Source of the DNA: Armatimonadota bacterium
GTDB lineage: Bacteria; Armatimonadota; UBA5829; DTJY01
Assembly (NCBI GenBank): GCA_029907255.1
Contig: JARYMF010000005.1
Location: 186,001 to 250,000, forward strand
Length of the DNA stretch: 64,000 nucleotides
Direction: 5' to 3'
The position numbers and the translations under genes were made by a program. The notes beneath the pieces were generated by a model, which saw only the letters and a list, made by a program, of their open reading frames with translations, had not been told where the DNA came from and did not search any database. Shown in pieces: positions 27,242-35,559 of this stretch (within the stretch, counting starts at the first letter, position 1; each line of letters opens with the position of its first letter).

Positions 27242-28498
27242 TTATGTTGGAATTGGGTTAACTTTTCGCTGCCGAATTAGCGCAAAGATAATCCCTGCAG
27301 CAATCAAATGCATAAAGCCGGCGGCGACAAAAATTGGCATGTAACTTCCGAAATCTACAATTTTGCCAACAAGTATCATAACAACTCCGCCAGCAAGAAT
27401 TCCCAAGGTTCCCGAGATGCCGTATGCTGATGCCACCATTCGTTTTGAGAAAAGGTCGCCAGGCAAAGTAAGCACGCTTGCCGCCCAACTCTGGTGCGCA
27501 AATGGTGGTATGGACACAAAAACAAGCGCCCACTTCCAGCTTTCGACAAATACGGCAGGAATTACCATTGGCATCAGCGCCGCGCTGAGAAGGAGAGCAA
27601 CTTTCCGAGCGGTGAGTACTGGCCACCCTCGCTTGATAAAGTAAGCCGAGATTCCACCACCTACAATGCTTCCCACGTCCGCGGCAAAAAATGGTATCCA
27701 GACAAACATTGCGATTTGCTTTATGTCAAAACCCCGTTCAGCCTTGAAATATTTTGGTAGCCACATGGTAAAAAAGAGCCACACGGGGTCGGTCAGAGTC
27801 CTAGCCGCGATAAGCGCCCAAAGTTCCTTTCGAGAAAGCACCTCTTTCCAAATTCCGTGCTGTGCAACGTCTTCTACCTTTTCCTCTGCCTGTCCGCTTC
27901 TAATATACGCCAGCTCCTCTTTTGTAAGTAAGCGGTTCTTTTCTGGTTGCTGATATAGGAGAAGCCAAAAAAACAGCCAAACAAAGCCAATTAAACCTGT
28001 CGCTATAAATGCGGCTCTCCAGCCGAAAGCAATGATAAGTGCTCCGACCAACGGCGGAGCAATTGCCGCGCCTAATCCTGCACCAAGATTGAAGATGCCT
28101 GTTGCAACCGCTCGCTCCTTAGGAGGGAACCATTCTGCAACTGCTTTTGCTGCGCCGGGGAAGTTGCCTGCTTCTCCTATCCCCAACAGCGCTCTCAAAC
28201 AAGCAAAGGAAAATACACTGCCTGCAAATGCATGGGCAATATTTGCTATGGACCACCATGTAACCGCAATTGCCATTCCACGCCTAGTTGTGAGCCAGTC
28301 TATGATTCTGCCCATAAATGGGTGCATAATTCCGTAGGCTATCAAGAAGGCAAAGGTGATATATCCATAGTCCGTGTTGCTCATATGGAAATGGCGGTCG
28401 AGTTCCACTTGTGCTACAGAAAGCGAGTTGCGGTCCAAATAGTTGATTGTTGTTACAAGCATTAGCATTCCGGCGATATGCCAGCGCAGGTGCTTCAT
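27242..28498 (-). CDS. MFS transporter, hexuronate (ExuT/ACS) family
   Basis: A 418-residue inner-membrane transporter with about twelve helices. The N-terminal TTINYLDRNSLSVAQ, the RRGMAIAVTWWSIANI loop and GIGEAGNFPGAAKAVAEWF are hallmarks of the anion:cation symporter family that carries hexuronates, glucarate and related organic acids with protons. Uronate uptake would agree with the tagaturonate epimerase gene at 39.8 kb, though that gene is not adjacent. It is transcribed alone, with the T-box promoter just downstream. The substrate is inferred from family likeness. Confidence 0.85.
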   Translation of the reverse strand: MKHLRWHIAGMLMLVTTINYLDRNSLSVAQVELDRHFHMSNTDYGYITFAFLIAYGIMHPFMGRIIDWLTTRRGMAIAVTWWSIANIAHAFAGSVFSFACLRALLGIGEAGNFPGAAKAVAEWFPPKERAVATGIFNLGAGLGAAIAPPLVGALIIAFGWRAAFIATGLIGFVWLFFWLLLYQQPEKNRLLTKEELAYIRSGQAEEKVEDVAQHGIWKEVLSRKELWALIAARTLTDPVWLFFTMWLPKYFKAERGFDIKQIAMFVWIPFFAADVGSIVGGGISAYFIKRGWPVLTARKVALLLSAALMPMVIPAVFVESWKWALVFVSIPPFAHQSWAASVLTLPGDLFSKRMVASAYGISGTLGILAGGVVMILVGKIVDFGSYMPIFVAAGFMHLIAAGIIFALIRQRKVNPIPT

Positions 28499-28618
28499 GG
28501 GAGACCCTCCAAATGCCGGTTAAACGATTAAGCAAGCTTAGAATACAAGACTCATAGGTTAAGAGTCAATAGGGGAACTGATGACTGGCAGCAGACAGCG
28601 GAGAAATACCACCCAAAT

Positions 28619-29350
28619 TTAAGTTTTCCCTTTTTCCTTGAGTGCTTTTTCTGCCCAGAATTTGTTAGTGCGATACAAGCTTTCAAAAGTGCCAGCGTCG
28701 CTCCAAAAACCTTCAAGCTCAACCCAATCCAGCTGGCCAGCTTTTATGTATAAATTGTTTACATCCGTAATTTCAAGCTCGCCGCGTGCCGAGGGCTTAC
28801 ATTTTCGAATGAATTCAAAAACCTGACTATCGTAGATATATAGCCCTGTAACGGCAAAATCGGACTTTGGTTGTTTTGGCTTTTCCTCGATTGCAATAAT
28901 CCTGCCGCCTTCGCCAAAAACTGGGACACCAAACCGCTCAGGGTCGGGTACTCGCTTTAGGAATATTCGTGCGCCCTGTTTAAATGACCTTACTGCCGGG
29001 CCAATATCAGCATCGGTTGTATTGTCTCCAAGAATTACAGTTATGCTTCCGCCGTCGGCAAAATCTTCACATAACGAAAGCGCCTCCGCAATACCGCCTT
29101 CCTTAGCTTGGTATGCATATTCAAGGTGTCTCAATCCAAGCTGTTCGCCATTTTGGAGTACGCTAAGGAAGTCACCTGCATGAGGCCCGCCTGTGACTAC
29201 CATTACTTCTGTTATGCCCGCTTTGACAAGCGTTTGGATTGGATAAAAAATCATTGGCTTATCAAAGACAGGCAGCAAATGCTTGTTAGTTGCATATGTG
29301 AGTGGATAAAGACGTGTACCAAGGCCGCCGGCGAGAACTACACCTTTCAT
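28619..29350 (-). CDS. Sugar nucleotidyltransferase, RmlA-like (glucose-1-phosphate thymidylyltransferase type)
   Basis: A 243-residue nucleotidyltransferase that would join a sugar 1-phosphate to dTTP or another NTP. VVLAGGLGTRLYPLT at residue 4 is the nucleotide-binding loop. KHLLPVFDKPMIFYP, ILGDNTTDADI near 106, EEKPKQPKSDFAVTGLYIYD near 155 and GFWSDAGTFESL near 217 match RmlA. It is shorter than tetrameric RmlA (about 290) because it ends soon after the catalytic fold. No rmlBCD genes are nearby. A very good promoter with a 10-base palindrome between -35 and -10 lies upstream. Confidence 0.85.
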   Translation of the reverse strand: MKGVVLAGGLGTRLYPLTYATNKHLLPVFDKPMIFYPIQTLVKAGITEVMVVTGGPHAGDFLSVLQNGEQLGLRHLEYAYQAKEGGIAEALSLCEDFADGGSITVILGDNTTDADIGPAVRSFKQGARIFLKRVPDPERFGVPVFGEGGRIIAIEEKPKQPKSDFAVTGLYIYDSQVFEFIRKCKPSARGELEITDVNNLYIKAGQLDWVELEGFWSDAGTFESLYRTNKFWAEKALKEKGKT

Positions 29351-29393
29351 GGATAACTAGCCACCCCCTAAGAGTTGGTCACAAGCCAGGGCA

Positions 29394-29423
29394 ATTATAG
29401 CAACCCTCGAGGGACGGTGTCAA
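29394..29423 (-). promoter_or_regulatory. Promoter with internal palindrome, sugar nucleotidyltransferase gene
   Basis: Perfect TTGACA (29418-29423) and perfect TATAAT (29394-29399) with an 18-base spacer. Within the spacer lies the perfect palindrome CCCTCGAGGG (29404-29413), a position where a bound repressor would block polymerase. Confidence 0.75.
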
Positions 29424-29438
29424 ATGGCATAATTTACA

Positions 29439-30374
29439 CTACGATCGTGCTTTCTCGGACTTCTTGGTGAACCATCGAATGGCAACAGCCGAGAGTAGCA
29501 GGGCTATGAAAGAAAGAAGCCCGGCCTCGGGACCGAAATCTCCGCCTAACCAAAGGGTATTTGCCGTTCTTATCTGCTCAATCCAACTATCGAACTCAAT
29601 TCCACTAACTGGGAAACCGAACACAGGGCCTAGGAAAAAATTCCAGCCGAAGTGAAATCCTATTGGGAGCCACAAGCGGCCTGTTGCCAAATATCCATAA
29701 CCGAGAACAATGCCTGCTGCCATTGTGCCCAAAAAGCCGAACAAAGTAGCTCCAGGATTAAGAAAATGAAGCATTGAGAAGAACGCCGAGCTTATAATAA
29801 GAGCTGAAAACGCACCATAGCCCCATTTAAGCGTTCGAAGCACATACCCTCGAACCATTGTTTCCTCAACAACCGCAATTGAAGCCATCAGTAGGATGGT
29901 GAGCAAAAGGGTGGACAAAATTTTGGCAGGAGGCTTTTCGAAAATAAAGCCTGTTACTCTTACCCAACCCATGACGTATGAAATAATAAATATAAAGCTG
30001 GTCGCAAGAGCACCTATGGAAATACCTAATAACAACTCCCTTACCCATTTTTCTCTAAAATTGAAGCCAAGTGCTTCTGCAGGCAGCTTATCAACGAATA
30101 AGATAAAGCCAAATGATATAAGTAGAACAGCAAACGTCGCTGATATGTAATAAATAGTCATAAGAGGCAAGTTGCTCTGAAAATCAAAGACGTCCGTGAC
30201 TTTTATTTTGAAAGCAAAAATAAAAGGGGCAATAGCAAAACCTACCAGTACTAAGCCCACCCCAATTGTGAACAGATATAACATTAGCCTTACTATGGGC
30301 TCAAATACATATCTTGGAGGACGTTCCTCAATTCTACCTTCGATTTCGCTTACAGGTAATTCAGTTTCGCTCAT
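29439..30374 (-). CDS. CPBP family intramembrane metalloprotease
   Basis: A 311-residue membrane protein with about eight hydrophobic helices and the CPBP (Abi/CAAX-prenyl protease-like) motifs: EETMVRGYVLRTL near residue 185, FFSMLHFLNPG near 215 and FHFGWNFFLGP near 250. The Glu-Glu, Arg and two histidine motifs form the predicted active site within the membrane. Substrates are unknown. The ATG at 30374 overlaps the upstream stop as ATGA, showing translational coupling to the preceding secreted-protein gene. Confidence 0.85.
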   Translation of the reverse strand: MSETELPVSEIEGRIEERPPRYVFEPIVRLMLYLFTIGVGLVLVGFAIAPFIFAFKIKVTDVFDFQSNLPLMTIYYISATFAVLLISFGFILFVDKLPAEALGFNFREKWVRELLLGISIGALATSFIFIISYVMGWVRVTGFIFEKPPAKILSTLLLTILLMASIAVVEETMVRGYVLRTLKWGYGAFSALIISSAFFSMLHFLNPGATLFGFLGTMAAGIVLGYGYLATGRLWLPIGFHFGWNFFLGPVFGFPVSGIEFDSWIEQIRTANTLWLGGDFGPEAGLLSFIALLLSAVAIRWFTKKSEKARS

Positions 30375-31210
30375 GGTTTGCATACCTTACAAGGCACATA
30401 TCCTTCGTTTATTGCTTCTTCCCGCGTTTTGAAATAAATACGGTTTTTCTCTGCCGGAAGATATCGACAGTCCTGTCGATGAAATTTCAGGCTCCGCTTG
30501 TTTCCAACATAGTTCCCAAAATTCTCTGTTTCGTTCGGCTTTGCTAAAAGCGTACACCATGTGGAGGCTAAGCTGTTTGCAGCCAATGAGAATATTCTAG
30601 AACCTACCTCTTCCGATGCGTCCGATTTCCCATCCTCAGCCTTTGAAAGTTTCTTCAGCTCTTCATTTGCTTTTTGTGCAATCTGGACCGCGAAACTAGA
30701 TGGATTATCAACTCTTTGACCTCCTTCTGACTTTGCAACCATGGAGGAGCTTATTATGTCAAGTTTCTTTTCGAACTCAACATGCTTTGGACTTTTAAAC
30801 GCAACTTCATCAGAGTGATAGGGCTGAGATAATGCTATAATACACTCAGCAAGTTTCCCCAAAACTCCCACCTGAGCAGAGATAGGTTTTCCCTCACCTA
30901 TACTTTTCCTAGCCTGACGAAAAGTCTCAGCAAATACATCAGGCGCAGAGCCTTCCTTTTTGGAAACGAAGTACGATAACTCAGAAGATGACTGCTTATC
31001 TTTGGTATATTTTGGCCTAGCAGTCGAGATTATATCTTTTTCAATAGGTTTGAGTTTCGAGCTGATATCCTGCGGCAGAAATTCGATTGCCTTTTTGATT
31101 ACCACCTGCGTGAAGTCTGCTTGCTTACCTGTCTCAACCGCCGCACAATGTGTAGTAGCTAGTACGATTACTACTGCCATGAATAGAAATAGTCTAGTTT
31201 TGATCACCAC
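30371..31210 (-). CDS. Secreted protein with phospholipase-C-like segment and Ada-type zinc-binding tail
   Basis: A 279-residue exported protein with a signal peptide ending around residue 24 (VLATTHCAA; the Cys may be a lipid site). The middle contains LAECIIALSQPYHSDEVAF, then a histidine and FEKKLD. That spacing resembles zinc-dependent phospholipase C or S1/P1 nuclease folds, but the other metal ligands are not evident. The last 45 residues (KFHRQDCRYLPAEKNR, then the end YVPCKVCKP) match the Ada-like metal-binding domain found on secreted nucleases and competence proteins. GTG start after GGAG; overlaps rsmI by 17 bases. Function unknown. Confidence 0.65.
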   Translation of the reverse strand: MVIKTRLFLFMAVVIVLATTHCAAVETGKQADFTQVVIKKAIEFLPQDISSKLKPIEKDIISTARPKYTKDKQSSSELSYFVSKKEGSAPDVFAETFRQARKSIGEGKPISAQVGVLGKLAECIIALSQPYHSDEVAFKSPKHVEFEKKLDIISSSMVAKSEGGQRVDNPSSFAVQIAQKANEELKKLSKAEDGKSDASEEVGSRIFSLAANSLASTWCTLLAKPNETENFGNYVGNKRSLKFHRQDCRYLPAEKNRIYFKTREEAINEGYVPCKVCKP

Positions 31211-32063
31211 TTAGCTCCTTTTTTACCTGAATCATCCGTCGGTATATTTCTTTTTTGGGAAGCGGAAACTTCAGCGCCAATTCCCTAACTGCATCGCGCT
31301 CAGACATACCTTCGGCAAGAAGGCACCTTAATTCCTCCTCCACTTTCCCAGCCTCACCTGTCTGTCCCTCGGCACAACCGGCGACAACAATCGTTATTTC
31401 GCCTTTTGCTTTTACCTCAGTAAACCTTGCAATTGCAGAGCTAATTGTTCCGCGATGCACCTCTTCGAACTTTTTAGTTGCTTCGCGGACAACCGCGATG
31501 CGGCGGTCGCCGAAAACATCAAGCATTTCCTTTAAAGTAGGTAGCAACCGGTTTGGGGATTCGTAGAAAACCATTGTTCTTCGTTCATCTTTGAGAGATG
31601 TGAAAAATGTTCGGCGTTCGCCTGACTTCCTGGGAGGGAAGCCATCGAATGCAAACCTCCTAGTTGGCAGTCCGGAAACTACAAGGGCAGTGATTATTGC
31701 ATTTGGTCCTGGAATAGCAACCACTGGAACTTCGTTCTTAATAGCTAGATTGATTATTTCGCAACCCGGGTCGGAGATACCAGGCGTTCCTGCATCCGAA
31801 ACAAGGGCAATGTTCTTGCCTTCCTTAAGAAGTTCCGTCAATCTTTCTGCTTTTTTCCCGAGGCTATGCTGATGGTAGGGAGTAGTGGGAGTATCTATGC
31901 CGTAGCGACTGAGGAGCTTTTGGGTTACTCTTGTATCTTCTGCTGCTATAAGGTCAACTTCCTTGAGGATAGCGAGTGCGCGAAGAGTAATGTCCGCAAG
32001 GTTTCCGATTGGAGTGGCAACCACATAAAGTGTCCCGGGCGACTGCTTGCCACTTTGCTCCAT
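31194..32063 (-). CDS. rsmI: 16S rRNA 2'-O-ribose C1402 methyltransferase RsmI
   Basis: A 289-residue tetrapyrrole-methylase-fold enzyme that methylates the ribose of C1402 of 16S rRNA with SAM. Motifs are YVVATPIGNLADITLRAL at residue 13, AEDTRVTQKLL near 40, ALVSDAGTPGISDPG near 84, GPNAIITALVVSGLPT near 117 and FYESPNRL near 165. The length matches the family. AGGTGG precedes the ATG. It is the first gene of a coupled trio with the zinc-tail secreted protein and CPBP protease, an unusual company for rsmI. Confidence 0.95.
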   Translation of the reverse strand: MEQSGKQSPGTLYVVATPIGNLADITLRALAILKEVDLIAAEDTRVTQKLLSRYGIDTPTTPYHQHSLGKKAERLTELLKEGKNIALVSDAGTPGISDPGCEIINLAIKNEVPVVAIPGPNAIITALVVSGLPTRRFAFDGFPPRKSGERRTFFTSLKDERRTMVFYESPNRLLPTLKEMLDVFGDRRIAVVREATKKFEEVHRGTISSAIARFTEVKAKGEITIVVAGCAEGQTGEAGKVEEELRCLLAEGMSERDAVRELALKFPLPKKEIYRRMIQVKKELSGDQN

Positions 32064-32086
32064 TTGGCTTGTCCACCTTTTGACTT

Positions 32087-32125
32087 AAAAGGGGGTCGCC
32101 GAATATTACCATTTTGGAGACCCCC
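32087..32125 (-). terminator. Terminator after the PpiC-type chaperone gene
   Basis: A seven-base-pair GC-rich stem (32119-32125 with 32091-32097) followed on the minus strand by TTTTAAG. It ends the TIM-barrel-ppiC transcript just 28 bases ahead of rsmI. Confidence 0.7.
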
Positions 32126-32162
32126 GACTCTGAAGACCTTTTTATTTAAAAGAGACAGCTTG

Positions 32163-33764
32163 CTACCTTCCAGCCGGAATTTCGCCTCCCGACACGGGTA
32201 TCGTTTGTCCGGCTTGCGGCTGTGCTAATTCCTTGTTCTCGCTCAGCCACTTTTGTTCTTTAGCAACGAGATCTGCTCTCTTTATTTTCTTATAAAGCTC
32301 AATTAACTGCTCGTGCGTACTATAATCGTCATACGCATTCTCTGATGCAATTTCCAGATGTTCGACAGCTTTGTTTGGTTTGCCAGCGTCAATATATAGT
32401 TTACCCAAAGACAAACGGATATCGGTAGACTCAGTATAATTCAAAGCATCTTCGAGTGCTTCAATTGTTTGAGTCTTATACTTCTTTATTTCCTCGGGAT
32501 TAGATGCAAAATTCCTAAGCGCGGTAAGGAGCTGAGCGATTTGCACATAACATCTCGCTTTGATGTCCGTTCTGTCTCCAGCAGAAGCAACCGCAGTTCT
32601 GTATTCCTTAATTGCAGTCTCAATTTTGCTCTTCTGCTCGGCAGGATTAGCCTGTCCAAATGACATCATTACTGCCTGTGCAATCGTATAGCCTCTTAGC
32701 TCGGGATCATTGATTGTAATTTGGGCTTTTTTTCGAAGGTCAGCATAATATAAGTATTCTGCTTTGTTTTGCTCCTGCTGGACGAACATGCGGCGGTATT
32801 CAGCCATTTTCTTGGGGTCCTTTAAATCTGCTGGCATGGTGCTCCTTCTGCCTTCCACCTTAATTATCACATACTCGCCGCCAGTTTTTATTGGGTCGGA
32901 AACCTCGCCCTCTCTCAACTTAAACGCCACATCGCCTACTTCTCTAGGAAGCATCTGTTTCGACACCCATCCGACGTCGCCACCAGCGGTTTTGTAATAG
33001 TCTTGGGAGTTCGCCTTGGCAAGCGCCGCAAAGTCCCCACCAGCTCGAAGTTTTGCAACCAGGTCTCGAGCCAATTGCTCTGCCTGCACCTGAGAGCGGC
33101 CGGAAGCAGATATCGTTATTTGCCTGAGTTTCACTTGCTCAAAGCTTTGGCGCAGTGCGCGGTCGCTAGTATCAACCTTCTCTCGAATCTTCTTGGACAG
33201 CTTGTCCATTATGAGGTAATTGCGCACAGTTTCCGGATCGATTGACTTACGGATTTCCGCCCTCAGCTTTTTAATGCTCATGGACGGATCGCGTTTTCGA
33301 AGTTCCTGCTCAAATGCTTCATCGGTTTGTTTTGTTCTCCTTCCGCTGAGCAAGGAACTTTTAATTTGTTGTAACCGCTGTTCTACAATCTGGTCTATTT
33401 GCCGGTTTACTTCGCCTCGAGAAACTTTGATACGCTCTTTTTTCGCAGCCTGCAATTTCAGCATTTCATCTACCATAGTATCAAATACCTGGCCGCGAAT
33501 CTGGGATTCCTCGATGGCGCTTACTGGGCGAGTCTCCTGAATTGGGTCTATTTGCGCCCTTACTCGCATTTCGTATGCCTGTCTGTCCAGTTTCTCCCCA
33601 TTAACCGTTGCTACAACACCGGAAAGTACGCTATCTGTTCTCTCAGGAACTCTGCCGCCGGGTATGCTAATCGCAGCAAATCCGACTGCAAAGACTATAG
33701 CCAACGCCCACATTATGTGCTTGGAATAGCCATGGAATTTCTTGCGCATGCGAACTAATGACAT
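32163..33764 (-). CDS. Membrane-anchored peptidyl-prolyl isomerase (SurA/PpiD/PrsA type) with TPR-like tail
   Basis: A 533-residue periplasm-facing folding factor. One N-terminal membrane anchor (IMWALAIVFAVGFAAISIP) is followed by a SurA_N-type helical domain to about residue 200. The PpiC rotamase domain spans about 205-310 (QAEQLARDLVAKLRAGGDF, GGDVGWVSKQMLP, GEVSDPIKTGGEYVIIKV). Helical repeats like TPRs fill about 380-515. The ATG at 33764 has GGAGG six bases upstream and shares one base with the stop of the TIM-barrel gene. Expected role is folding of exported or outer-membrane proteins, consistent with tamB in the window. Confidence 0.88.
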   Translation of the reverse strand: MSLVRMRKKFHGYSKHIMWALAIVFAVGFAAISIPGGRVPERTDSVLSGVVATVNGEKLDRQAYEMRVRAQIDPIQETRPVSAIEESQIRGQVFDTMVDEMLKLQAAKKERIKVSRGEVNRQIDQIVEQRLQQIKSSLLSGRRTKQTDEAFEQELRKRDPSMSIKKLRAEIRKSIDPETVRNYLIMDKLSKKIREKVDTSDRALRQSFEQVKLRQITISASGRSQVQAEQLARDLVAKLRAGGDFAALAKANSQDYYKTAGGDVGWVSKQMLPREVGDVAFKLREGEVSDPIKTGGEYVIIKVEGRRSTMPADLKDPKKMAEYRRMFVQQEQNKAEYLYYADLRKKAQITINDPELRGYTIAQAVMMSFGQANPAEQKSKIETAIKEYRTAVASAGDRTDIKARCYVQIAQLLTALRNFASNPEEIKKYKTQTIEALEDALNYTESTDIRLSLGKLYIDAGKPNKAVEHLEIASENAYDDYSTHEQLIELYKKIKRADLVAKEQKWLSENKELAQPQAGQTIPVSGGEIPAGR

Positions 33765-34621
33765 TAGCTTCCTCCACAAAAATCTGCCACCACACGCTTG
33801 AGGTACTCCAAGCATTCCCTGGAGCCCTCCTCGGCTGAACCGCTGGCAGGACGATAGTGAGTTTCGAGGGATATATATCCCTTGTAATTATCATCTTTTA
33901 AGGCTTTGAATTGCCCAGAATAATCAATCTCGCCCGTTCCCATCACAACAAATTTTGGCTTGCCATTTAGTTTAACGGCATCCTTAACGTGGATGTGAAC
34001 AATATAAGGCTTAATTGCCTCATAACCATTGGGATAAGGAATTTCACCTGCGCAAAATGAATTGCCTGGATCCCAAACAGCTTGGAGAGCAGGTGATCCT
34101 ACAGCTTTGATTACGCGGGCTACTTCTTCGCCGGTTCCCAAAAAGCACGAATGTTCATTTTCCAAAGCAAGGATTACTCCAAGCCTTTGCGCGCTCTCTG
34201 CGGCGTTGCCTAATTCTTGGATTATCCGATCTTCTATTTCTTTGGTAAGCTCGCCGCGCCGCCAGAAAGAAAATACGCGAATTAGTTTCGTGCCAAAAAA
34301 GTGCGCAAGCTCCGCACAGTGGTTCAGTAGCGCCATTTGATCTGCTATTGAGCGCTCTTTTGCCAAGTGCGTGGGTCCCGTAGCTTCGGCTGAGGTCTCC
34401 CAAAGGTCGCATTTGAAAAGCGGCGAGGCAATACAACATACCGACATACCTTTGTCGTCGAGAATCCTTTTCGCTTTCTCGACTTGATCTTTCGAAAGGT
34501 CGACTATATTTACATCCCACAGCCCCCGAAGCTCTGCGCTTTGGACGCCGTATTCTTGAAGCACAGTGAGGGCGTGATCAAAATCCTGCGAAATCTCGTC
34601 TGTAATTGCCGTTAGTTTCAC
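33764..34621 (-). CDS. Sugar phosphate isomerase/epimerase family TIM-barrel protein
   Basis: A 285-residue xylose-isomerase-like TIM barrel (AP endonuclease 2 superfamily). Metal-binding features are LALENEHSCFLGTG near residue 150, WDPGNSFCAG near 185, YIVHIHVKDA near 208 and GYISLETHY near 253. Such proteins isomerise or epimerise sugars, inosose or hydroxypyruvate; the substrate cannot be set. GTG start with GGGGG six bases upstream. It has a strong promoter and is coupled to the PpiC-type gene, which looks like chance co-transcription rather than one pathway. Confidence 0.85.
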   Translation of the reverse strand: MKLTAITDEISQDFDHALTVLQEYGVQSAELRGLWDVNIVDLSKDQVEKAKRILDDKGMSVCCIASPLFKCDLWETSAEATGPTHLAKERSIADQMALLNHCAELAHFFGTKLIRVFSFWRRGELTKEIEDRIIQELGNAAESAQRLGVILALENEHSCFLGTGEEVARVIKAVGSPALQAVWDPGNSFCAGEIPYPNGYEAIKPYIVHIHVKDAVKLNGKPKFVVMGTGEIDYSGQFKALKDDNYKGYISLETHYRPASGSAEEGSRECLEYLKRVVADFCGGS

Positions 34622-34650
34622 GCATACCCCCTGATACTAAGATCTTCACA

Positions 34651-34679
34651 ATCATAGGAGAACAGCCATCTTTTGTCAA
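34651..34679 (-). promoter_or_regulatory. Promoter of the TIM-barrel/ppiC transcript
   Basis: Perfect -35 TTGACA (34674-34679) and -10 TATGAT (34651-34656) with a 17-base spacer on the minus strand, 30 bases ahead of the GTG start. It lies in the 129-base divergent gap facing the Cys-rich protein gene. Confidence 0.7.
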
Positions 34680-34750
34680 GCCGTACACATTCCTAGTGGT
34701 AAGATTCTGGACACCAGGGATTGTTTATGATATTCTGAATTGAAAGTCAA

Positions 34751-35473
34751 ATGGCAAAGTCAATGCTAATTGGATATTGGGGATGTCCCCCAAGGGAAGT
34801 CATTGCCCAGGCATCGCGAAAACATCCATATGATGAATTTATTGATCTCGACGTTGACCTTGGCGCTCCGCCGAGCCACTTGGTGCCTGACGCATACTGC
34901 CAAATTATTACCAATATAGTAGACAACGCACTCCATCTCCGCGACCGCCTGCGTTTTATTATCGCGGCCGTTGGTGAAGATAAATGTGACGGCGGAAGGT
35001 TTGCAGCGCTAATGCTAAAGGACTTGGGCTTTACAGTCTTTGAAGTGCGAAACCCAAACATGGAACGCAGACCAATTACAATCGCTACATCGGGTCTTCC
35101 TTTACGTGAGAAAGTTAATAGAATCATGGACTCAGTTTGCAAGCCAAATCGCAGGGTCTTTTCGCCAGTGAAACCAACGCATGGATTTTGGGGGGTGCCA
35201 CCCCATGATATGCGGTTGCTGGACCTATTTCCCGATACAACACACGTCTACGGATGGACGCGTTGCGTAGAAGCCGGTGTACCCGCTGATCTCGATTTAG
35301 AAATGCAAGTTGACCCGGGCGTTCCTACTGTATTTTTCGCCCAAACATTTTGTGCGAAGACTATGCTTGCACGCTACCTAGCCGAAAAATACAACGGGCT
35401 CTATATTGACTGTGACGGTCCAATGACCCACAGCGTGGTGGCTCAGATAACTGCTTTCATTCGACTAGGATGA
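34751..35473 (+). CDS. Uncharacterised Cys-rich protein, probable partner of HgdC-like ATPase
   Basis: A 240-residue protein that I do not recognise, without signal peptide or membrane segment. Seven cysteines sit in conserved-looking settings: GYWGCPPREVI near residue 8, DAYCQII near 48, GEDKCDGGRFA near 77, SVCKPN near 124, GWTRCVEAGVP near 166, FCAKTMLARYLAEK near 198 and LYIDCDGP near 216. The C-terminal pattern of Cys-x2-Lys, helix, then Y-x-D-x-D-G suggests a nucleotide- or cluster-binding fold, possibly related to 2-hydroxyacyl-CoA dehydratase subunits, but this is a guess. The BadF/HgdC-like ATPase gene follows on the same strand after 86 bases, and the two probably work together. Confidence 0.6.
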   Translation: MAKSMLIGYWGCPPREVIAQASRKHPYDEFIDLDVDLGAPPSHLVPDAYCQIITNIVDNALHLRDRLRFIIAAVGEDKCDGGRFAALMLKDLGFTVFEVRNPNMERRPITIATSGLPLREKVNRIMDSVCKPNRRVFSPVKPTHGFWGVPPHDMRLLDLFPDTTHVYGWTRCVEAGVPADLDLEMQVDPGVPTVFFAQTFCAKTMLARYLAEKYNGLYIDCDGPMTHSVVAQITAFIRLG

Positions 35474-35559
35474 AATTACCAGATTATTTAAATCAAAGAT
35501 AAAGCTCTCGTAAGCACCTCAACACGGTAGTTAATGCCCAATCCATTTGAGAAAGTAAC

